The notes beneath the pieces are model-generated. The model saw nothing but the letters and a program-made list of their open reading frames with translations. It ran no database searches and had not been told where the DNA came from. Positions 36,064-48,300 of a stretch of DNA of 64,000 bases are shown here, piece by piece. Position 1 is the first letter of the stretch. Every line of letters begins with the position of its first letter. A program made the position numbers and the translations under genes. Source of the DNA: Dromaius novaehollandiae (Eukaryota > Chordata > Aves > Casuariiformes > Dromaiidae); the NCBI RefSeq assembly GCF_036370855.1, contig NC_088130.1, positions 12,925,543 to 12,989,542 of the forward strand, read 5' to 3'.

Positions 36064-39000
36064 CTGGGAAGAGATGCATCAAATTACAAAACATTTTTTC
36101 CTCAAGCTTTCCCACTGCAAAGTCTTTTCTCTTGAACTATGAAACATAGAAGCTAACCTCCCACGCATTAATCAGTTTGTGCTATTGGAAAGTGGCAACT
36201 TTTGATTATGATATTTAGCAGATGAGGTAATGCTCTGCAATTGCCTGCTCATACACACACCCGTAGCTATTTCCACGAGTTTTAGATTAGAAATAAAACA
36301 CTAAACTAGTTGGACCGTTTGCTTATTTAGTACGGTAATACCTAAGTGGTAGCACCGGCTTTCAAAGGAAAGTTACAAGAAACAGATTAATTGTCTTTCT
36401 CCATCATCAAAGGTCCATATACCTTACTGAATATTTGATTCTGTTCAAAGTTGGTGATAAATAAGTATTTACATATGATCGTTTACTGAGTTCTGAGCTC
36501 GCGTATTGGGTTAAGACAAAAGATATTCCCCTGTTAAATATACTCGCATTTAATTTCTTTGAATAGCCCCTTTTTAAGAAATATAAGTAGAAGCAGACAG
36601 CTTCACCTATATCATTCCCTATTTCTCATATACATTCTCCAATTTCTACTGAAAAGTAGAGCAATATCCATGCAGGAAAGAAAAAATAATTTTTGCTCTT
36701 CACCATTAAAAAAGCAAATCAGGCCAGCTTTTCCACAAGATGTCATGCAGAATAGGGAAAAAGAGCAATGGGGAAGTGACTTGAAACCAAGCACTCAATG
36801 ATGAATGGGTTGCTTTGCAACAGACTTGGAGTGGAGAAAATTCTGTTTCCTAATAGAAACAGTGAGAGAACAGAGAGAAAAAAAATTATGTTTTATCAGA
36901 TAAAGTATTTGTTGTCTGCTCGAAAAGGAGTTTTCATCAAAACACATTTTTCCCTAGAAGACTCTTGGAGAAGCTTGGTTTTAAGCACACATATAAACAA
37001 TAAACTAAAGATAATGCTGCCTGTTAATCTGGGATGTCTTTGAAGAGTACCTCGCATATCCAGCATAATGAGACCAAATGCTGTTTGCAGCTAGGTGTAT
37101 ATCAGCCTAATGGAGGTCCTGGGTTGCAGATCACATAATGCAGACCTTATGCAGAAGTATTAAAACTGACGCTGACTACGCTGCAAACACCCTTGCTTTA
37201 TTTATGCCCTGTGATCCATGCGGTGCTGAGTGGCCCTGGGAAAAGACCAGTCATCCAAAGCAACTCACTCCGAGGGCCAAGCAACGTGGCCGTAGCAAAC
37301 TGTAAAGCACGTTTCCAGGTCCGGGTGCCAGCAAAGAGGCGGCTACCTCCCACAGCCAGCTCTCCATCCCAGCTCCACCTTTCCCCCCCTCCGCAAGGCA
37401 GGGCCCAGCTCCACTCCCTCGCCCAGAAAGCTCCCGCCGCCCTGCCCTTCCCGCGGCCGAGGCACAAAGTTCAGCTCTGCCCCTGCTGCCACCGGAAGCC
37501 GTCGCAGACCATACCCTTGGTTACAACCCAAAGTTCATAAGCAAGATCCCGTTTCACAGCACCGGATCTGCGGAGAGGGGGAGCCAAAATTGCATTTGGG
37601 TTGGCAGCATAACATTGGCTCGTGGGGAAGGAAGCTGGCAGGGCTGGCCCCGGGGAGAGCCGCTTGCATCCCCAGCCCTCCCGCCTCTCCCCACCCGTGC
37701 CCTCACCCAGCTCCCGAGATTTTGCTGCTCACGGGGATGACAGGAGCAGAGGGCTGCTAACCTACACTAAATGGGGTTCATCGAGCCTTTATGCCCATTC
37801 AAATCTGAGATACAGTGAAAGAACTGTGTCTTAAAAACAAAACTCTTATTTCTTCTGCTTTTTAAATAAAGACACCTTGGCATGTAGATCCATCTACTTC
37901 CATCTAGTAAACAAGTAACATTATAATTTAAAATGAAGCTGAAGTAGACAAATGCTCTTGAGAAGGGTTAAAGACTTTGCTTATGCTGGCTTGGAAAGTT
38001 AAGAGACCAGCTTAGATGTAAAATTGTTGTTTGCTTGCTTTGTAAGAAACTGTGACTAATACAGAAAGATTGCAGGAATCTGGGGAGAAAGAGCCAGCCC
38101 CCTAGCAGGGTAGAGGCCTTTCCCCATACTTTGACCCTTGCCACTCTGGAATGCAAACAGCTCCTGTAAGCAAAGCCTAGATTTAAAAGAGAAATTCAGA
38201 CAAGAAAAATAATTTATTATGAAGAGGAGGGGGGAGAACTACTGGCTTTCTACCATATTTTTTCCTCGAAGTCTATGAACAGGGAGGGGAAAAAAAAAAA
38301 ATCTACAGAGCGGTGAAAACAGAAGGCACCATCAAAGAGGGTGATGTTTCTTTCTGGTTATTCCATACCACGTAGCTATTTCAAAGTTATTCTGTTTATC
38401 AAAATATTGTCCGGAATGTGTGTCCTACTACCCAAACAGGAATCTTTAGACATCCCAGTTAAAAGGAAATAGGAATTTAAAGTTTTTCAGTTTGAAAAAA
38501 TATTATGATTATCATGCATTTTATCATTCCAAATTGGAATTATCAGTATTGCAGCTGGAATGACAAACCAAAGGGAGATTTGGACTGAAAGTCATAACTG
38601 TCCCTTTACAAGAATTACTGCAAAGTTTGGTTCAGTCTGGATGCCACTCCCTGTAAGAAGCCCCCTTGAACTGGACATGTTTAAATTCTAAAAAATAGAA
38701 ATTCAGAAAATAAATACTTAAAGACTCAAACTTTTACACTACTTCCTCAGCTATAGGAGTTTGAATCAAATCAAGTTCATCCTCACCATTTCTCTACCAC
38801 CATTTAATTACATATCAGATACATCATCTCTGACTACAGTCCCATGCTAGTTACCAGAATCTTGATTTAAATTACGATCATAAAAACCTATCAGAAAAGC
38901 AGGCAGTAGCTGCAGGCACACAACGATTTCTTTTACAGCAGGAAAGTTCAGTGGATAAAAATGAAACACCAGAGAGGAAAACAGCCTCACCCTTGGAAAA

Positions 39001-39588
39001 TTCAGTGGAAAGTGTTAGCAGAACAAACCTCAGACTATACAGCCCTTACTTCTGTGGCTTTGCACAAGTTCTCAGCTATAAAGGAGATTTTTGCTGTTAT
39101 GTTCCCTAAAGGTTCTTTTGACTCACTTTCATCATTCTCAGGAAGAAAGACTGATCTACTGTCCCAAAGCAGGGAACTGTTGTTGAAGTCGAAGCAACTG
39201 CTTTGTAAAAAACTTTAAGTTCACATATAAGGCACATTTGTTTCCCAGTGACTCCAGTTTTGCTGCATACAGATTTTTACAGCAGCCTACTACAAAGGGA
39301 AAAAAAAATCATAGGAAACAGTCGACTCCAATAAGTTTACTTTCAATCATTTAAGCTATTTTTTCAATTCCTTATGTGCATTAAATAAAAGGAGTGATTA
39401 ACTGAGCCCTTCCATGTACATGAAATATTTTAAAACGGAAAGAATTTCTTCTGCCCACACCCATCTTTTCTGGTGCCAACAAATCCAGCCTGCAGAAAAT
39501 TGCACCAGGTCACTTGAAAAAAATATAGTGCACAACTCTTAAAGTTTGTCAGATCTACAGAGAGCAGTAAAGAACTACAAAAACCTAC
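36064..39588 (-). other. ANXA1 intron 1
   Basis: 3.5 kb between the non-coding first exon and the start-codon exon. The notable content is the GC-rich, CpG-rich block at about 37,190-37,760; the rest is AT-rich with no coding signal. Confidence 0.75.
37190..37760. promoter_or_regulatory. CpG-rich block in ANXA1 intron 1, possible alternative promoter
   Basis: About 570 bp is sharply richer in G+C than its surroundings and keeps roughly 30 CpG dinucleotides by eye, densest at about 37,320-37,510 (GCCGCC, CCGCGG, GGCCGA). CpG is scarce nearby. Open frames here on both strands are composition-driven. It lies about 1.1-1.7 kb upstream of the start-codon exon and about 2 kb inside the gene from the TATA promoter, so it could be a second promoter or an enhancer. 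No alternative first exon can be proved from the sequence. Confidence 0.45.
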
Positions 39589-39635
39589 CTTCTGCCTCAC
39601 AAACGTTACTTTTCAGGACGGTACAGCCTGGAAGA
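39589..39635 (-). other. ANXA1: ANXA1 non-coding exon 1 (start approximate)
   Basis: Inferred 5' UTR exon. A donor AGAAG/GTAGGT lies at 39,589/39,588, and a TATA box lies at the expected distance upstream, which places the cap site near 39,630-39,640. Mammalian ANXA1 also has a non-coding first exon. The 5' limit is an estimate. Confidence 0.7.
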
Positions 39636-39658
39636 AGAGAGCTGTGCGCTTGCGATGG

Positions 39659-39665
39659 TTTTATA
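39659..39665 (-). promoter_or_regulatory. ANXA1: TATA box of the ANXA1 promoter
   Basis: TATAAAA on the minus strand inside GGGGCTATAAAACC, about 70-75 bases upstream of a good splice donor. Its upstream flank is moderately GC-rich (GGTGGGGCC). A TATA-driven start fits an inducible gene. Confidence 0.72.
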
Positions 39666-42600
39666 GCCCCATGCAGGAGGCCCCACCTAGCAACCAGTGT
39701 TTCCTCAGCCCCAGCAACTGGCTGCTCTTTGCTAGAGGCCAAATTTGGGTAGTGTCCAAACACAGAAACGCACAAAAAGGTCATTGCAAAACCAGGCACT
39801 GGAAGGAAGCAGGAGCAGATTTCAGAAGGGAAAAGACAACTCATGAGCATGCCTTGGTGGTTTCCACCCTCTGTGATCAGAGCCCTTGCTGCAGTAAATT
39901 GCCATTAATCTTTTGGGGTCATAGGATTAAAATGCTAATGAGACAAAAGCTAAGGTTTAATTACTCCCTTGACATTTTGACACCTCTTATACCAGTTAAA
40001 AGTGAACATATTAAGACATCTCATTTCTCAATGAAAATTAAAAAAAAAAAAAGAATGGAAGAGAGTTATCACAGGTTCTTGGCTTTATAGAGCTCTGGCA
40101 ACTATTATCTCTGCTTCTGCATATGAATTCACAGCAGGAATGAGACACTTCCAAAAATGAGTCTCCATATGCTATGCCAAAAGGGCATTGATGTTTTTGG
40201 AAAGGCAACACTTGGAGCCTGCTAAGCTTAACAGAAGTGAGAAGAAGAATTAGATACATCTATAATTAAAAACAAGCTGAGCCATTCAGATGAAATCCCA
40301 AAGTGTGCAGGGTGCACAGGACAAGAGGGCACCAGCCCACTTTGCAGAAGGGGTGATCAGGGAGCGCTCCCTTGTCACACCAGCCAAGTGCCCCTTCCAG
40401 AGCACATCCAGCATGGCACCGAGCACACACATCTCAGGCTGGCACAGTGCACGGTGCCCAGTGAAGAAATACTGGTCCCAGAATGGGAAACAAACCATTT
40501 GCATCTAATGGCTTAGCATATCTGCCCAGCATCAGTCTTGTTTACTGCTGATACAGACCTGCTGCACAATGCTGGCAGCTGTAGAAAGGGGAAGCAGGGC
40601 TGATCTCCCTCTGATAAACCTGCATGAAATACCGTATCTCCTACAGCCCCCCCCCCCCCATTTAGCAATTAATAAAATGAGGAGGGAGGGCAGCATTCAA
40701 GGGGACACCTGCAAATGCTTCATTGCAGCATCTCTATGTATAATTTGCTTCACAAAAGGGCTGTTACAACTTTGGAAATAGGCTTCCTTTCTTTTTTTAT
40801 TCTCCTCTTTAACTGAGCGTGTGGTACAGCAAGAAAGCGATACCCTGTGCCCTACTCCTTGGGGTGGGGAGATGGGTGCCAGCAGGAGCCCCTGACCCCA
40901 GGGAGCCCCCACTGCACCAGGACAACTGCTTTCCCCTGCTTGGAAGTGCTTTCCTTCTCTCCTCCACACTACACAGGTTATTTAGCAAAGGTATTTCAGG
41001 TGCTTTCAGTCAGCTGAATAATTCAAGGGGTCTGCCAGTTAATAGTGATGTTGTCAGCAAGCTGTCAGGGTGCACTGGGTTTTGTTTGTTTAATTATTCT
41101 GTGTGAAAATTGGATTACTCCTGACCTTCTCCATGTCAGTATGAGGTTAACATTCTTATTTTAGTGGTTTCCAATGTTGGCCAAAAACTTTGTTTGCACT
41201 TTTTCTGGCACTGTTTCCCTTGCCTATTAATGAACATGGCTAATTACAATCCATTTACAATGAAAAGCTGGGAACATGTGTGTATCCTGGTGTTCCCAGC
41301 TGAGTCTTTTGAAGTCCTGAAATAACCTAGAAAGATAAGTTATGCAGACTCAGAGCTTCCTTATAAATTGCTGGTGCTTTCTGAGTAATGAAAATAATAC
41401 AGCAGCATTTACTACAGGCCTGTAAGGGCAGGAAACAGCATGTTAGAAGTACTTAGTACTTAAACATGCTTCCCAGTTAACTCTTTTCTTAATTTGCTTT
41501 CTCAACAGTGGGACTATTGTACTCTTTTCATCATTGTATTTTTCCACCTTTATTTTATTTACTTGTTTTATTTATTTCATCTCTCAGGCCTGTGTTTCAA
41601 CTTTCAGAGCAATCTGACATGAAACCAGTCCGCTACAATTCTTTTCAGGAGCTGTTTGCTTTTTCTCCTTTTTCATGGGTGGAGATGTTGACTCATCACC
41701 TTCCTGCAACCAGAGTGAGTCATCATCAGAGAGCCTTACTATATAGTACTCTCCCACTTTAAAATTGCAATTTAATTGGGGGGAACCTAAGCATTTATTG
41801 TTAACTGTTTAACAGTAATTCCATTATTTGTTTCACAAAGCTGTAATAACTTGTGCAGAGCTTCAGGATCTGGTATTGTTTATTAAAAAGTTGCAAAGCA
41901 TGGAGCTACTGTCATAATGTAAATGAAAGAGAATTTTTTTTTTTTTACTTCTACACTCAAAACCATATGCCTCAGATACTGCTAGTATCAGTATTTTGAT
42001 ACAATAGTCACCTAGTATAGAATACAATTGTTGCTGTGAGAAATGGAAAAGTACTCACTCAGAGTAAAAATAGAGCAAGAGGAAAAATAGCACCTCTTGG
42101 TAAACTGCCAAATTTGCCCTTACAAATATTTCTCTTGAGGCTGGTGATAACAGCTCAAATGGGCAGATGGAGTTTCCCCAAGCCATTCATCCTACAGAGC
42201 ACTGGGAAAAGCAAAATAACTCAGGAATTTCTTGGAGTTTGGGAGAAAGATGGGAGCCCTTGCATCTATTTCAAAGGCTGATATCCCCTACCCTAGAAAT
42301 GCCCTTCTGTTTGCATTTTAGTAGGGATACCTTAAAGAGGCCCTGTGTTTGGGAATAGGTCCTTCCACCTACCTTCAGCTGAGGAAGCCCATGGTACTAA
42401 TCACCCTAGATTACCCATGAGATAAATGTTAAGTGAAGATTGATGCTAACACACTGCATTGTTCTGAAGTAGCATAGCCCTGCAGGAGCACCTGAGTGAA
42501 CTGAGTTGGATAATAAAGAGAGGCATAAAATAGAGCTCTGCCTGTTTCCCACCAGGTCAGCCATCCATTTAGAGCCAGCTGATACCAAGCCAGAACTAGC

Positions 42601-43198
42601 TGGAAGCTGCCTCTCTTGTCTTTTGCACCCTGTCACTTCATTCATCCTCACTAGCTTTTATACACACCTCATGAAACTGAGGAGAAATGCATTACTCCAT
42701 TTCCTGAGGTAGCGAGAGCCTGCAGGGCAACCAGCTATACTCAGGTTTCAAGTAACAGACACAGTGATATAGATGATACAGACACACATGATGTCACCAC
42801 TGTATGAGTAATACCAGTACTGACAAAGACAGTAATGCTTCCAGCAAGACTTTCTAGGGCAAATCCAAGACTTCCTCCACTAATGCATATTTAGCAAGGT
42901 ACAAATTCCTGGTTTAGGAAGCATGTCTCTGTTAGGGTATTCAGAAAAAAAATCTTTTCTGCTTACTGAAGTATGGTGCCTTCTCAGATCTTCATTGCTT
43001 CCTTTGACATTACAGCAGATTAAATTTCAGTTTTAGAAAAAACAGCTACAGTATCTGTTCATTTGCATCTAATCTATGTGATTCTAGATAGGTCCATATA
43101 TAGCTGGGCTGTGATCACGAAAATATACAACTTTACTAACTATTTGCCTGGGTAGTACAGAGCTTCAAATCCAGATTTTCCTTTTTACTTCCATGCAC

Positions 43199-43220
43199 AA
43201 AAAAAAAAAAAAAAAAAAAA
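43199..43220. repeat. A homopolymer, 22 bp
   Basis: An uninterrupted run of 22 A with no retroposon body recognised upstream of it. Confidence 0.9.
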
Positions 43221-45244
43221 GTTATGTGTAAGACAGGCAATTAAAACTGTAGCTTCTGTGTTAAAGGATTTGCTTTCATTGATGCATTAATGCATCTCAT
43301 TTAGTTCATGTTTCAGCTGCTGGCCTCTGCCAATTTACAAAGAGGGAAAAGATGGGAAAAATAGGCAAAACATGCATTTGTATATTGATAGTATTTCAAA
43401 TTATTTCATAAATATTTTTGAGGACTATTTCTAGCTGGGATTCTAGCTGTATTTGTTTTAGCACTGCACAAAATATTTATCATTCATCTCTCTCTTTCAT
43501 CTTGGATTAGCCAATATTTTGTTAGTGCCTCATGAAATAATGAATTGGCATTGATCCTCTGGCAAGAGGAATTCTATACTTTAATCAAACATGTACCTTC
43601 TGTCCATAACTAGCTCTAATACTTACTGTTCACTTAGCTGCAGTAAATACCTTTCTGTAGCTCAAGAGATTTCTAGAAGTATAAACGGATTTTCTGAGTC
43701 TCATTGTAAACCATAGCTTGGCTTTTCAGAAAACATGAAATGTTAGTAAACTGTCCCATACATAGTAAAGAAATATTAGCCCATGCTGTAGTAGGAATGG
43801 GCAGCTTAGCTATATGTGAAGCGATGACATCTCAGCATCACCTGTGGAACTAGAAATCCCATTCTGTTTAAACAAACTGGATCATTGCTGCTGATTCCAG
43901 TGGACCCAGGAACTCATCTTAGGGATGCAGATTGAGGAACGTTTCCAGAAGCTTTCTTGACTTGTCAGACTGCCTTCCAGGCAGAAGCCTGGACTCCGCT
44001 GTGGTTGGGTGCCAAAGTAATTTATAGGAAACAAATCTGAGCCTTCTAGGGAGCTTCTAGGAAAAAAGGTTTGGAAACCCTGGTTACACAAATCCTCTTC
44101 TGAATTGTAGTAGAGCAAAACAAAGCTATATGATGGTGAAGCTCTCAGTAGTTTATGCACATGTACTCCAGGCCCAGGTCTTTTCTCTTTCCTCTTTTTG
44201 TTTTGGTGAAGGTAGTACTTCACTGAGGAAGGCACAACTCAGTGCACGTGCAGTGGGAAGAACTGAATACCGAATGGACGAGACAAGGAAATGTGAGAGC
44301 ATGAGCCTTTTACTGGCCTGTACTGAGTACCTACAATGCTAATCAGAGGGGCACATCAGAAGTGGCATTCAAGAAAAGGGAACACAAATGGCATTTTAAG
44401 CAACAGAACAATAAATGACTGCCCTGAAGAGCTTAGAGCCTTCATGGAGAAAAACCTGCTTTTGTGGACAAAAAAGGTAAGCTGCTGGCCTGCCCACAAC
44501 TGGTCTTTGGAGGAGCGTAGCTGGGCAATGTCTTCCCCCGGGCCCAGGGAGACAGGAGAATAGTGCACCACATCTCACCAGGGGGTGTTGTTGTAACCCA
44601 GAGAAATTAAAGACAACACTAACTAGCAAAAAGTTAATGAGCAGATGAACAGTCTATGATGTTGCAATATGTAGGTTAAATTTAGCGATCTAGGATTTTA
44701 AAGCTTACTTGGCGTTACCATAATGGTTTTGTCTTCCAAGTTAGCTGCACAGCTCTATTGCTATTTCTAGGTTCTCTTCTTTCCTTTAAGGAAAATTAAT
44801 GTATAAAACATTTCCAAAGATCTTGTAAGCAAATTGTTCTGCTTTGATTGTTTCTCTATGTTGAAATGTGTATCACTAATTGCATACATTGATGGTAGCC
44901 ATCCAGGTTAAAATAATAAAACATATCTTACTCCCTAAATACAGTGAGGAACAAGTGTCACATGCTGGAGCTTCAGAATCACTTCAGTCAGGCTGAGACC
45001 TGTTTGGAGTGGCACAGCCCTGGCTTGGCTCCTGCTACCATTAGAGAAACAGGAATGACACGATCAATGAATAATAGTAAATTATGTTTTGCTTATTGTC
45101 TACATTCAGGGCGTGATAAGAACAGTCAGAGAAGGTTGAGAAAACTAGACATTCAATTTTCTCTGGAAATACATGATCCTAGTTGTTACCATTATTAACA
45201 GGGGACTGTTAATGTTAGGAAAAGTTATCTTGGGTATTATTATT

Positions 45245-45317
45245 TCACTGACTAATTGGCCTGCCAAAATTAGTTCTGTGCAGAGGAGACAGAACTATCT
45301 TCACAATTAGTCAGTGA
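45245..45317. repeat. Two-tier inverted repeat (73-base hairpin)
   Basis: The outer arms TCACTGACTAATTG (45245-45258) and CAATTAGTCAGTGA (45304-45317) are exact 14-base complements. Inside them AGTTCTGT (45272-45279) and ACAGAACT (45289-45296) are exact 8-base complements around a 9-base loop. The internal loop is asymmetric (13 against 7 bases), which is a poor fit to a microRNA precursor. It may be a small foldback element or a structured RNA. Confidence 0.75.
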
Positions 45318-48300
45318 CTGCAAAACTGATTATATTCTAGAGAAGATTAAAATAGTTTCATCTCAGACAAAAGGTAGATCTTTGTGGGGCTTTCCCTCAA
45401 ACCTTCACAGAAAAAGGGTATAGCTACAAAAAAAAAAATCTAAACAGATATATTCCATGTGAAGATTGTACTTTTCCAGGCCTCCTCCTTTTTATGTGTT
45501 TTCTCCTCAATATAAATATAAGACCTTTGTTGACCTTCAACAAAAGAATTTGCATGAGGGATATTTGTTCCAGACTTCTACATTCAGATGTTGAAAGGCA
45601 ATTGCTTGTTGGGTTTCCAGCTAAGAAAATAGAAATCTCCTGTTGTTATGTTTCAGTTTTACTCTAGAGAGGATCGCTTCATGGCTATTGCTGCTCGGGG
45701 AAAAATACTGCACGGAGCACAACGGATGACAACACAGTTCAGTCATAGCTATTCATGAGAAACCTTAAAGGACTTTGGCCTGCTTCTATTTGGAAGAGAA
45801 GACACTTCAAGGCATGTTTGTATTTGTTGCAATTTGTCCCATTATAGAAGTGCCCAAAGGTATATAACTCAGACCTTGATTTGCATCTGAATTTCCTCAA
45901 AGGGGAAAGATGCAGATGTAATATTTCATACGTGGCCCAATTCTAAACTAAACCAACCCTCTCAAATTATTTATCCCTGGAGCTGCTACTAAGTTTGAAG
46001 AATCATAGTGATTGGCAATATACATAGAGGAAGAAGAGGTTCCCAGCCCTGGAAGTTTACCTTCTCAAAATTATACATAAAATATTATTATCAATAACAC
46101 AACATCATAGGCAAGAGTGAAATATTGAGTCCCAAGATGGTGGTGGTTTTAAAAAGAAAAGCCTGTGTTGTAATTGGTTATTAATGACATTTTATGAAGG
46201 GTGATTTAAATGTAAAGAAGGTTTGCAGATATTCTTTTTAGCATAGTATTAGCAAGAACATATGAGTCAGAAAAGAATACTGAAAGGAGTGGGCTTAAGA
46301 TATGTATGTCACTGTCAATCTGTTCTATTATTTTTGTTTAGTAGCTAGCACAGTCTGGAGCTAGTTCAGGACTGGGGCTATTATTCACTCCTAAAATGAT
46401 TAAGTGAAACAAAAAACATGACAATGAATGTTGAAAAATGGAAGTTGAAACCTGACATAAACCTAACAGTTTCTGGTTTTAGCATTACTTGTAGTGCTAA
46501 TTCTATGTCATATATCATTTTATTGCTATCAAAAAATTCTGGAAACATGATCTGTCAAATATGTTTGCATTTTTATAAGTTTGCAATTTTTGAAACATTT
46601 TCAACTGTTCAGAGGTTTACTTTTCTTTTGCCTTTTCTCCTTTGCCCTTCTTCAATTTTCTCCTCCTGTATTTTTCCCTGCAGCAAGAGGCAAAAGAGTT
46701 AGTATTAGTTGGAAGGAGATTCCCCGCAAAGCTGTCACCTATAAACTGATGGCGAAACTGCTTGTGGGGTTAGTGATACCAAAAGGCTCACTTTTGGGCT
46801 ACCTTCTACAGGCAAGCTCCTATTTTTAATCCTTTTTGACATAAGGTGAGGTCCAGAACAATGGCAGCAAAGGAGAAATCCAGAGCTGCTGGTCCCACCC
46901 GGGGAAGCTGGATGACATCAGCTTGGGAACAGTTTATTCTCTATTTGCTTTTGCAATTGCTGACTAGGACTTGCTTCTCCCAGTTCCTGCTACTGGCTTG
47001 TTCATATCACGAGAGGATTATATAGGCATATCATAAGGCACATGCCTGGGTTATTCCAAGAGAACACAGTGTTTGCCCTATAGTTCAAAACAACCTGCCG
47101 GCTTCATTAGCTGAGACTAATCTCAGCATAAGGCTACTGGCAGTGATAAATATGTTTTTACCTGCATAAAGCAGAGAGGGGATTTTGTACAATGCACTTG
47201 TACAAAGCAGTCCTCCCAAACAGGACAGACTGTGTTCCAGTGGAATACTAGCTTCACATCTGGAAGCATTTAATAACCCCGTTTATGTGAAATTGGGGCT
47301 GAAACTGCCTGAAACACTCCTGAGATCTTCACCAGTTTCATCACTACTGGAAATGCAGCAAGAGTGTCAGATTTCACATTCCTGCAGCTGAAACAAGGAA
47401 GCGTGGACATTTGTAAATATTTTAATGAAATACTTGTACTCTTGTGATCATTTGTGCTTTCAGGTATATAGCATATGCCTGTTTTCTTTTCAATTATAGC
47501 TAAGCCTTCTACAATTTTGAGTTTCAGCTAATAAGATTTAGTTTCCTGACAAAGCAGAATTGCTGGCCACAGGAAACAGTAGAAGAAGAAACCTGATCCT
47601 TATCTCCCATTTTACTATCTACAGGTATCTTGTTGCCTAGCAAAGCTCTTGCATTTTTAAAGATAAATACTGATATACAGAGTGTGGGAGGCTGACAGAA
47701 AATAGCAGGCTTTAATTCTCACCTCTGTGGAAATCGCTGGCTCTGAGAAACAGAAATATTGCAATGGATGAAGGTAACTTTTTAGGACATAATGTGTATT
47801 TTAAAAAGCCCAGAGTGTTTGTTTATGTTATGTTATAGAACACAGTCGTTGAGAGTGGAAGGGTGGAGCCAGGCAAATACTGTATTGACAGTCTGAGTTT
47901 GGAAAAGATAATTATCTATTTTTCAGCTTCTTAGCTATAAACAAAAGTCAAGGAAAAAAAGATCTCACTGATATGAAAGCCATACCAAAAAGCTAAGTTG
48001 TGCATGTAGCAAAAATATGGAATATATATTGTTTCCACAAGTGGACGAGTATAGTTTTGAATACACCTAATAATTTTTCAAAAGCTTTTTGCTAACCTAG
48101 GAATATGTATGTTCTAATTCTAGTGACTACTTGGGAAGTCTGTACATGTCTTCATAAAAATTGGGGATGGTGGCATAATTGAAATTCTCCTAAGTAAAGC
48201 CACTCCTTGATTTACAAGTATTTTGTGAATTTTTAGAAAAACCGGATTGCGTTTCCACAGCTCAGCAAGCTTCACCTTCAGCCACAGCAAGTGACTGTAT

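Noticed and set aside
37193-37540. 115-codon plus-strand frame and overlapping minus frames
   Set aside because: They are confined to the CpG-rich block of intron 1. High GC lowers stop frequency on both strands, and the sequence is Pro/Ser/Arg-rich without domains.
39644-40090. 148-codon plus-strand frame overlapping the ANXA1 promoter
   Set aside because: It runs antisense through the TATA box and exon 1 and ends in a Lys-rich A tract. No acceptor, conservation cue or domain.
45245-45317. microRNA precursor
   Set aside because: The stem is broken by a large asymmetric internal loop (13 against 7 bases), and no continuous 20-22-base duplex exists.
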